The notes below the pieces were generated by a model. That model worked only from the letters and a program-made list of their open reading frames with translations. It was not told the origin of the DNA and did no database searches. A stretch of DNA of 64,000 nucleotides from NCBI GenBank assembly GCA_963402885.1, contig OY727103.1, forward strand, positions 17,262,085 to 17,326,084, read 5' to 3'. The stretch comes from Antedon bifida. Its lineage: Eukaryota > Echinodermata > Crinoidea > Comatulida > Antedonidae. This document shows, piece after piece, positions 56,040 to 64,000 of the stretch (position 1 is its first letter; every line of letters begins with the position of its first letter). The position numbers and the translations under genes are program-made.

Positions 56040-56176
56040 AAAAACCATTTACGGGCACTTCTCTTCAGGGAACACTTTTATGTGAAACAAAACAGGGGAA
56101 ATATAATAAAACCAGACCCACCTTAAAGGGACACTTTGTTGGGGTCTGCAGGTGTCCCTTTAATTGAGGTTTTCAG
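56040..56176. repeat. ACAGTAGAACC-family repeat in the 5' UTR intron
   Basis: Contains GGGACACTTTGTTGGGGTCT and GTGTCCCTTTAATTGAGGTT. Confidence 0.6.
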
Positions 56177-56230
56177 TGGCTATACTGTAGTTTCAACAAT
56201 AATGATTTAATTCCAAAGCTACGGTACTGT

Positions 56231-56461
56231 TAAGGCCAATTTACACAGACGTGCGATAGCAGTAATAACAAATATAGAATCTCTGTTTTTTACAGCTCAT
56301 TGTCGGTCGGTTGGTAAACTCTAACTTGAGCACACGACTGCAGCCATGTATATGGCCTTGTTCCTTATGACCACTCCACTAAAGATAGATACAGATTCTA
56401 CGTGGGACAAGCTAGGTGGTTCTCCGCTTATGATACTGCTCGTCAGTGTAAATTGCCTATT
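56231..56461. mobile_element. MITE family B, nearly complete
   Basis: Left TAAGGCCAATTTACACAGAC and right GTCAGTGTAAATTGCCTATTA are inverted. The interior shares blocks with 11589-11768. The open frame at 56346-56576 crosses it and is not a gene. Confidence 0.7.
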
Positions 56462-57381
56462 ACTTGTAAAATCTCATTGCTTTAAAAATTCAAGTTCATG
56501 TATGGTATTACAGTACACCAAATTGGTTGTGCTAATTTCAAATCAAATCAACATTTATTTCTTCCACATAAAATAAGAACAAATATCCAATATAAATTGA
56601 AATATGAAGGAAGAGGGCAAAACTTAAAAAGTAACGCCAGATAAAAAACATAAATTCTATTAATCAAAAGACATTGTGGCGAGCTAGCCCTAAATGAATA
56701 ATATAAATAAAAATTACAAATTCATTAACAAATTTTATCTAGGTTGCAATAAAATCAACTTCCAGTATTTTGTATGGAGTATCGCTAGATATGTTTTGAT
56801 TATGTATTGTCTTTACCTATGGTTAAGACTCGCCGTCCTTAGTATTGTAGCGGCAGTTGAGTTTATCGCAATCAAAATAAATGCGACTGATTTTAAACAC
56901 AACCGATATATCGCCACAAACAATATTCATTTAAAATTCTGTATTAACAAGTAATGTATTTTATTTCAAACGCTGCAGCAATTGCGTTCTGCTGGCATAC
57001 TGTAAATGTATTACCACAGCGAAAAATAGATAGTAGTAGTAGCGCCGTAGCAGCAACAAAAATTGTCTAGGCCTAGGCCACTAATCTACAGTTTGTTATG
57101 ACCTTGACATTTGTGTCTCACATACCATTCTCCATAATCATGTAGGCCTAGCCTAGGCTAGTAGGCCTATGTTTTTAATTAAAATACAAAAGTATTCCCA
57201 ACCTATTCTCTAGGGTCTTATCTAATAGACTAAAACACATAAATAGTAAATAATTAATAGATGTGTATATATAAATAATAATCCAACCTACCCCCACCGA
57301 TTGACCCCAGTTAGCCTAGACAACACAAACCTACCTAACTAATCCGCCTCTCAAGTTCACGGACTTCCGTCTCAGACTCAC

Positions 57382-57455
57382 CTGTGTGCACACACGGTAC
57401 AACAACCACTTGAAATCGGCAGTACCCGCGACAGTACCGTTAATACAGGAACAAA
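57382..57455 (-). other. Probable 5' noncoding exon of plexin 1
   Basis: A near-perfect donor, CACACAG then GTGAGTCTGAG, sits at 57382/57381 on the minus strand. The first coding exon carries a 3' splice site five bases before its ATG, so an upstream noncoding exon is required. The right-hand edge is a guess based on the TATA-like motif 30 bases further upstream. The implied 5' UTR intron is 3.4 kb. Confidence 0.5.
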
Positions 57456-57477
57456 CAGGATGTCATACGAACATAAT

Positions 57478-57500
57478 CCTCTCTTATAATAATTTAACTA
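57478..57500 (-). promoter_or_regulatory. Candidate TATA-like core promoter of plexin 1
   Basis: The minus strand reads TTATTATAAGAG about 30 bases before the proposed first exon. There is no experimental support, and AT-rich background makes chance likely. Confidence 0.25.
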
Positions 57501-59127
57501 TAAATGCATACAGTGGCTATACCTCCGAAGTGAAATTCCTCTGAAAAAGTGCACAATAAACGTATTTTAGGCCTACGATTTCAACTGCATACCACGACAC
57601 ACCGTGCCGTGTGTTGATCAACTGAAAATACTTGGCGAATGCACAGCAGTTGCAAAAGGTTAATGACCTTTATTATTGTACATATAGAGGGCGCAATATC
57701 AATTTTGTGTTCTTTCTTTCTCACTTATTGTATGAAACTTTTTTTCACTCAAAAAATAAAAGTACAAACATTTATAACATGTAACGCAAATATATAATTA
57801 GATCAAATATTTTTTCCTTAATAGGCCTACATAATTCTTTAATCCATGTTAGCTCTTCCCGCTTCGAGTGGGGCTACGAAACTTTAATTGTATTTTAAAA
57901 CTTACTTGAAACAAAAACCAAAATATTTCTGTTAAAACAGGTTTAATGGTTATTTAATCATGGAGTCTAATTATAGCTCCATAATTTTATTTATTTTCTT
58001 ATTAATTTACGGTAGTATAAATTATCAAAAGGAAATTGCTAATATATAAATATTTTGTGTTTTACATAAAAACATTGAAAACATGAACATAATGAACAAA
58101 ATTCAACTTTTAATTCTCATATTTACTTTTGATTATTAATATATCAAATGGACTATCTTATGTATTAATGCACTCTAAATAATATACAAGTCATTTTTAA
58201 AAAGCAATGCATTACAATAGGATAGCATAAAAATAATTGATGTTTTAGGCCATTATTATATGCCATGTTATTTAATGATCTTTATAATCTTTATAAGATC
58301 TTTTATTACTAGTATTTTAAATCACACTATTGCTGCCAATCAATTCTAAATAGTAGATAATTATAAAATATAAAAATAAACAAGAAATATATAAAACATT
58401 TTATTTACAGAAAATATTTTTTTTTTTTAATATATGTATTATATATATTTTTTATACATATATGAATAATTTCTAAACCGCCCAGTGATATACTGAAATT
58501 TAATTTGAAACGATAAAGATGATAAAAAGTTGTCCCAACCAAGATTCCAGCCCGGAAACTTCTGCTTGATATGCAGATGACAAAACAATTAGGAACAGCA
58601 CTAGTCCCTTATAATTATTATATGTATATATATTATTATTATATATAGTGTCTGCTTTATATTCTCAATTTTGTCTAAGTACTCAAACTTGGACTGATGA
58701 AGGGCTAGTGTTGCCCGAATGCGCTGCTAATTTTTCTGGCTGTTTTACTTTGTCATTTTGATTTAGCTTTTTTGCTTATTTTACTTTGTATCTCCATTGA
58801 GATCCAGTCACTGATACCCACAGCATTGTAATTTTTTCAGTAATTTGCCCTTGTATTTATATATATATAGCCTTTTGGATTAGAAAAAATATACAATGTT
58901 TTATTTCAATAGATATCATTAGTTTTTTTAAATAAACATATTACTGCAATTAATTCAGAAAAAAGTTTCAATTGAACATTACATGGTAAAGCACTGAAAA
59001 TCCAAAGAGGAAAAAAATAAAAAAATTTATTTATTTTTTATTTTATTTATTTTGTTTATTTTTCTTCCAGTAAATTGGTCAAATAACGGAGCAGATTATT
59101 CTTAAATCTATTTATTGTTGTAGCTTA
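57501..59127. other. Spacer between the two plexin genes
   Basis: About 1.6 kb of very AT-rich DNA with simple AT runs (for example 58410-58460 and 58620-58650). No exon matching the plexin cytoplasmic domain was found on the minus strand, although the gene 2 tail would be expected to run into it. Confidence 0.6.
59026..59116 (-). terminator. Cluster of polyadenylation signals after plexin 2
   Basis: The minus strand has AATAAA at 59116-59111, 12 bases past the stop, and several more between 59065 and 59026. This agrees with the gene ending here, though A-rich sequence makes such hexamers common. Confidence 0.5.
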
Positions 59128-59337
59128 TTATAATGTAGTCTCTGCTTCTTTCACCTCTTTCTCCTTGACACTTTTTATCTTACGTCGTCGGAAAAAGTAC
59201 TGAAGAGTCATGACAGCTATAAAGATGAGAAACCCCAACAGCAACATAGTACGAACAACAATCAACACAATATTATTAATGTTGTTTGTAAGGTATATGA
59301 TCTCTCCAAATGCTATGTAGAGGTTGTTATGATTTGC
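59128..59337 (-). CDS. Plexin 2 last exon: transmembrane helix, short basic tail, stop
   Basis: Acceptor TTTTTCACAG, phase 0, 69 codons and TAA. A hydrophobic run of about 25 residues (IVLIVVRTMLLLGFLIFIAV...) is followed by FFRRRKIKSVKEKEVK and the end. Plexin 1 has over 290 further residues after its helix in this window alone. AATAAA-type signals follow at once. Confidence 0.87.
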   Translation of the reverse strand, partial: ANHNNLYIAFGEIIYLTNNINNIVLIVVRTMLLLGFLIFIAVMTLQYFFRRRKIKSVKEKEVKEAETTL

Positions 59338-62300
59338 CTGTGAAAAATAGAAAAATATATCATTACTATTACATAAAACCAATCAGTTGAAAGACAATTG
59401 TTTTTTTAGAAATCATGGTAAATTAAAAAAAAAAATTTGCAACGACCGACCTATAAATCATCAAAACTGTAGCCAAGTGGGGAGTGAGGAAAGATGTCCC
59501 CATTCCTGCATGCTCACAAATTAATAAATATGTCGTAAGCTACCTATTTATACAATAATTTTGTTTCATATTTCAATGTGTAAGTGCAATTTCCGGGGAC
59601 TAAGCAGCTCTGTTTTTCAAAAGTTCCTTATGTCAGTTTCAGGGGGAGGGGGTCGGTCACTGGGTTAGTTCCATGAGTGAATGAGTTGATTACAATTTTC
59701 GTACTAACCCCCGCTCCCCCAACAGCAACCAGCCTACGCCTATGCAACAGAATGTAGTACGTCTAAAAAATAATTTTTGCTTTTTTTGCTCTTACCGTGA
59801 CCAAAGTAGACTTAAGTCTTTCTTCAGGAAGAGCAACCTCCACGTGTGTCTCGGTAAGTCTAATGACCTCCAACTTGATGCCTCCTATAAATACACTAAT
59901 GTCACGTTCATCACTGGCTAACGTTAAATTACTCCCCTGTAATATAATAATCTTACTATAAATAATTCACCAAATCTCTGCGTGTCTGTCCATATGTTCG
60001 GCTTTATTCAGAGACCATCTCCGTGGACTAGGTGTCGCATGGTCTTAAAACTTGGTGGGGGTAGCTCGGTATAAGAAAGAATGAGTTTGTGTTCGTTAGG
60101 TCGTCAAGGTCAAAGGTCAAATCTAATCAAAATCTAATTGCTTTGATCGAGCTGAAACTTGGGTAAAGTACTACTGAGGATATAGGGTGAGTATGAACCT
60201 GATAATGTTTTAAACTACATTTGAAACCTGCTCTGGAGCGGGTATACTTGCTAGTAATAATAAACCACTGATTTGTATTGTAACAAATTTGGATCACAGG
60301 GCTATTGTTAAATAAATTGAAAATTTTAATTAATAGTTTACTTACAAATAGATACAAAAATTTATTCTCATCTGTCAGTTGGTAAAATCCTTGTTCGTCT
60401 ACAAAAATGGCGTAACGTGTGGAACCTTCAAACGTATAGTATACCGGGTCTGAGAAAAACGTAAAATTTGTATTGCCATCAATATCCATACTATCTAAGA
60501 TGAATCTAACAGTCGCTTCCCTTCCTCCGATGTTGTTCACTTGTCGTTTTCTGCGAGCTGAACTGAAATCAACAGCGGGTGAATTACAGATCATTGATTT
60601 TTGTTTTTTGTCTGTGCAATTCTGTAAAGATAATCAATGGTATTAGGTAACACTAGCTTTCTTGCAAAAAATAAAAGATATATTATTATTATGAGCAAAG
60701 ATACCCTCAACCCGCACCACCCCCTTCCTCATACACATGTATCGGGAGGCGGGTAACATACTTACCGACTCAAAACTCTGGTCTTCGATTTCAACTATCA
60801 TTTTGGCATTTTGTACATACTGAAAGTTAATACCATCTACTGTTACAACACGACCACCACTGTCAAAAAAATAATCAGTATAGTATAAGAGGGTGGGTTT
60901 ACACATGAATCAGTATAGTATAAGAGGGTAGGTTCACACACAAATCAAAGAGTACAAGAGGGTGTGTTCACACATGAATCAAAGAGTACAAGAGGGTGGG
61001 TTCACACACAAAAATAGTATACCAGAATTCGTATACGACATACTTTGTAAATAAATATTTTTCTTTCTCTTACGATTTTATGCTTTCTTTGGGGAAATAA
61101 TCAACAATGTTCGGATTTGTCCGGTAGCAATACTCAAACACTGAAAATTCAATGTTACCAAAGGTGACTATAATTGTCCAGCAACCACTGCTTTCAATAC
61201 TTCCAGTTTTACATTCAATTTCTTTGTTACTGTTTCTAAAGAATAAGAAGAGAATTAATTTAAATGTGTATATTTTGATATCCGGCAATATTTACCCACA
61301 GACTATAAGTGCCAGGGAGTAGCAAAAGAGGTCAGAAGACCACGATCACATACGAAGTGCCACACCAACAATAATATGCAGGTAAACACCAAACTATTAA
61401 CAAAAAATGCATCATTGAATTTACCTTATAATCACGCAATCAGCTGTATGAATACTGACAGATACGGAATTAAAGTTGAGGTTATTGCCTGTAATCTTTA
61501 TAACAGTACCTCCAGCCATGATACCTGTTGATGGTTGTGCAGCAGAAAACGTTGGTGTCTGTAAACAAATACATAGCAATTTTCAGCCAAAGAGAAGGCA
61601 TTAAGACAGTGGAACCGTAATCCATAGCCAACATCAGCAAGGGTTGGAGGCTTACTCGCCCCATGGTTCTGGTCTTCTCGGATAAGGACTATAAACCGTA
61701 GGTCAAATGCACACACATTGCTTGTGTGCACTTTAAAGAACCTAGTACATCTTTCGAGATGAATAGGGGGTTACCTCAGTGCACTGAGCCAGTGTCGTAG
61801 ACAGACGTAATGGCGCCATAGTTGGCTGCCGGTCACATGATGGTACCCTTAGGGAGAAGAATGTTGTTGAAAATGTGTAACATCTAAGTCTGTAGCACTC
61901 TGATCTTCATGAAATAGCGCTATATTTTTGTGTAAATGGTCATAGATTCTATATTTCTTTTTTCCGCTCATCTGTGTAAATTGGCCTTAATTAAGTCTTA
62001 GCATAAACTGTGTCTCACCAATCCAAGAAAATCTATGTGAGAACTGTGGTAACATTTTTTACCAGTGTAAATGAGCCAACAAATAATCAATCTGAAGTGG
62101 GTTTTTAATAATTTTTTTTACCTGATATTCAAGAGTTCCAACAATTGTGGGATTACCATTTATCCTCACTGTAACACTATGAAAACCAGCATTAGGAAAG
62201 CTTGGAGCCTTACAAGAAATTCTATATTAAAAAAAGTTTTTTCTAATTAATTTTTTTATATTTATTTATTATTATCAAATTCTCTTACGGCAACCAATAC

Positions 62301-63874
62301 TTGACCTGATAATCACAATAGGTTCCCAGAATTTCCAGCCCTCTCAGTTCCTTTCAGTTCCACAAAAAATAGGACATAAGCAACTGAAATTTCACTTCAA
62401 TTTAAATTTTCCGTGTGCCTGAAAGTTGCGTGGAGTTGCGCGGAGTGCTTATGTTGACACAGTTGTGTTCCGTGTCGACATATGCGCACCTTTAATGTTC
62501 TAGGCCTACTTCTTAATTATTTCCTATGTAGATATTTATAACATCCTGTATTAAGAACATTAAAAAACGTCCTTGAAAGGATCTTTTACTGTATAACCAG
62601 AAAAAACAAACATATAACCAGTGGCTGTATTCACCATTCACAATAGACTTAAGTCTTTTTTCTGTTGATCGTTGAGTTGCGTTGAATTTAAAATCGTTAA
62701 AGTTGAAAATAAAATAACAATGATCGACAACAATACACATTTTTACGCGATCGTTCATAGTTTCTTGGTTCCTTGAGCGTTGCTAGGACATGCAGACGTG
62801 AAGTATGAAAAAACCATGCACAGCCGGGCCCGCGTAAAAATTGAAAAAGTTACGGGTTTTGATGCTTCAACCCAGCCTAGGACATGCTTTCGATGGTATC
62901 TTAATCTAGGCTTACACTAAATTAAATTGTTTTATTATTATAATTTAATTTGACTTACATTTGTTGTTTTGAAATATCAGACCTTAAAAGTTTACAAAAA
63001 ACGTGAAAAACATCGTCACGTTGTAAAAATTCAAGAATTGTCAGCTCGTTTCTATTTTTGGACCATTTGATTGGTCAGTTTTAACTTTGAACTTGGTTCA
63101 ACTTTAACGATTGCAGATTTTAACGATTTTTAACATTGATTTTACCCCTTTTCCTATAAAGTCGTTGATCGAGTCAATTTGATTGGTTAATTACGCATTA
63201 CGTGACATTTAGAATTAGCCCAACGAAACGGAAAATGATATCCAATGGTGATTATTAACATGCTCTAATGCACATTCAGCTTTCTGAGAATTTTTGTCAT
63301 GCGACATTTCTGACTGATCACGTTCAGAAATCAACTTGTTGTGCATGTCGTGTATTCTAACTCATCTACTCCTTGTCTAAAGTTGGAGCACTGCCTTTTT
63401 GAATGGCCCTTCAATCATTTACGATCGCTAAATTTAATCAAGTAAGTGTGTTATAAAACAAATAATGAATGTTGTGTATTCGTTGAATAGAGAAATATTT
63501 TATTTGACGAAAAAATTACTGCTCTATTTTCAACTTGGCTGCGCCTCTTTCTAACTCATAAAATGTTCTCACCATCTAACTCATAAACATTATTTGTATA
63601 CTATAGAATGCTGTTAATATTGTATCACCTTTGGTCTAATGGAAGGTGATAGTTCAAATCTATGCTGGGGAGACTAAATTCTAACGGATTTACGCATTAT
63701 TACAAAGATTACTCACTCTTTGGCAACTTGATATGTTTTACGTCTATTCTTACATGGTTTTCCACCAACGTCAATATCAAGATCTTCGACTCTCTGCCCA
63801 AGATCTTGACCAATCAGAGTGATTACATCGACATACTGTTCGCCTGCTGACGTGGGAACAACCTTTGGTAAAAT
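59128..63874 (-). CDS. Plexin gene 2: plexin paralog with no cytoplasmic GAP domain (5' end outside window)
   Basis: Eight exons (63874-63717, 62221-62122, 61558-61425, 61235-61074, 60859-60766, 60621-60346, 59936-59796, 59337-59128) join in phase to 424 codons and a TAA. They align one-to-one with plexin 1 exons 12-19, with identical intron phases and similar lengths (158/164, 100/115, 134/137, 162/168, 94/94, 276/303, 141/171). The protein has IPT1-IPT4, an R-R-K-R convertase site and a transmembrane helix, then a 17-residue basic tail and stop. No GAP or RBD exon follows before plexin 1 begins. If expressed it could bind ligand or pair with a full plexin but could not act on GTPases by itself. 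An alternative donor inside the last exon could rescue a longer tail (see findings). The Sema and PSI part, if present, lies right of 64000. Confidence 0.88.
59796..59936 (-). CDS. Plexin 2 exon g: IPT4
   Basis: 47 codons, phase 0, acceptor TATATTACAG, donor GTAAGA. It reads GSNLTLASDERDISVFIGG. The two cysteines present in plexin 1 and most plexins are both gone here (KLEV and VEVALP). Confidence 0.87.
60346..60621 (-). CDS. Plexin 2 exon f: end of IPT3, furin-type site
   Basis: 92 codons, phase 0, acceptor TATCTTTACAG, donor GTAAGT. MICNSPAVDFSSA is followed by R-R-K-R (bases 60544-60555) and Q-V. FFSDPVYYTFEG matches plexin 1 [11 protein letters not shown]. Confidence 0.9.
60766..60859 (-). 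CDS. Plexin 2 exon e: IPT3
   Basis: 94 bases, donor GTAAGT. GGRVVTVDGINFQYVQNAKM parallels plexin 1 [12 protein letters not shown]. Confidence 0.88.
60885..61010. repeat. Tandem repeat of about 46 bp in a plexin 2 intron
   Basis: About three units containing AAGAGGGTGGGTTCACACA. Confidence 0.82.
61074..61235 (-). CDS. Plexin 2 exon d: end of IPT2, start of IPT3
   Basis: Acceptor TTATTCTTTAG, donor GTAAGA. IECKTGSI, then NPNIVDYFPKESIKS opens IPT3, matching plexin 1 [15 protein letters not shown]. Confidence 0.85.
61425..61558 (-). CDS. Plexin 2 exon c: IPT2
   Basis: Acceptor TTGTTTACAG, donor GTAAAT, ends phase 2. STGIMAGGTVIKITGNNLNF is the IPT core, and DCVII matches plexin 1 PCII. Confidence 0.87.
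61595..61938 (+). mobile_element. tRNA-headed SINE, tail type B, in plexin 2
   Basis: Head TTAAGACAGTGGAACCGTAA (A box start lost), body, then tail B ending TTCATGAAATAGCGCTATAT. It is followed directly by a fragment of the AAGGCCAATTTACACAG MITE. Confidence 0.75.
61940..61989. mobile_element. MITE family B, right-end fragment
   Basis: ATAGATTCTATATTTC then CATCTGTGTAAATTGGCCTT. It abuts a SINE tail. Confidence 0.6.
62122..62221 (-). CDS. Plexin 2 exon b: end of IPT1
   Basis: Acceptor TTTAATATAG, donor GTAAAA. ISCKAPSFPNAGFHSVTVRI and the final LEYQ give a normal IPT closing strand. This copy keeps the cysteine that plexin 1 has lost at the matching place (SVTVKAP). Confidence 0.85.
62222..63716 (-). 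other. Intron of plexin 2
   Basis: Holds one dispersed repeat (about 63170-63320, family sharing TTGATTGGTTAATTACGCAT with 14985-15115 and 37115-37230). Otherwise it is unremarkable AT-rich DNA. Confidence 0.5.
63170..63320. repeat. Dispersed repeat family C, copy 3
   Basis: TTTGATTGGTTAATTACGCA, then ATGATATCCAATGGTGATTA. It lies in a plexin 2 intron. Confidence 0.65.
63717..63874 (-). CDS. Plexin 2 exon a: IPT1
   Basis: Acceptor ATTTTCTAG, donor GTGAGT, ends phase 2. VITLIGQDLGQRVEDLDIDV parallels plexin 1 [16 protein letters not shown]. It continues with GGKPCKNRR. Confidence 0.87.
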
Positions 63875-64000
63875 CTAGAAAATTTGATAAAAGCATTAAT
63901 TAATAAATAATAAATTGATTAGTGTAATAAACACATGCTAATGTATTTAACAGTATGTTTTAATAAACACTGCATTTTTCTAAAAAAGAGGACAGGGTCA

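Larger units (their letters stand above)
53993..57381 (-). other. 5' UTR intron of plexin 1
   Basis: The intron is bounded by GTGAGT (57381) and TTCTTCTAG (53993). It holds a tRNA-like element (54270-54370), a 5S-rRNA-headed SINE (54960-55260), a repeat of the ACAGTAGAACC family (56040-56175) and a MITE (56231-56461). I see no other gene in it. Confidence 0.55.

Overview
The window is AT-rich, intron-dense animal DNA. It has consensus GT-AG introns, three PSI domains in a plexin ectodomain, several short-interspersed-element families with tRNA-like or 5S-like heads, and many palindromic MITE-like repeats. A marine invertebrate, possibly an echinoderm or other non-vertebrate deuterostome, fits best. 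That placement is an inference from gene content and repeat style and is not proven by any marker here.

Two plexin genes lie head-to-tail on the minus strand. Plexin gene 1 runs from 53992 (5' noncoding exon near 57382-57455) leftward and leaves the window at base 159 inside the Rho-GTPase-binding domain. I rebuilt 26 coding exons with matching phases, giving 1530 codons: signal peptide, Sema, three PSI, about four IPT/TIG, a transmembrane helix, the first half of the split GAP domain and the start of the RBD. Introns 3 (9.3 kb) and 6 (25.3 kb) take up over half of the window. Plexin gene 2 (59128-63874, 5' end beyond the right edge) keeps the IPT region and transmembrane helix with the same intron phases as gene 1. 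It then stops 17 residues after the helix, with no GAP domain between it and gene 1. It looks like a signalling-dead or decoy plexin made by partial tandem duplication. Both copies keep a furin-type site at the same place.

Region by region: 1-5100 holds cytoplasmic and transmembrane exons of gene 1; 5800-15740 the IPT and PSI2/PSI3 exons; 15738-41078 is intron 6, filled with repeats; 41079-42236 two exons following PSI1 plus the PSI1 tail; 42237-51491 is intron 3, with some exon-like islands on the plus strand; 51492-53992 the Sema and PSI1 exons; 53993-57500 the 5' UTR intron and promoter; 57500-59127 the spacer between genes; 59128-64000 gene 2.

The non-coding part is dominated by dispersed repeats: a 150-bp palindromic family with a variable core, a family ending in ACAGTAGAACC, a tRNA-headed SINE with two different tails, 5S-rRNA-headed elements, and several minisatellites. 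Most other open frames are antisense shadows, repeat translations or chance.
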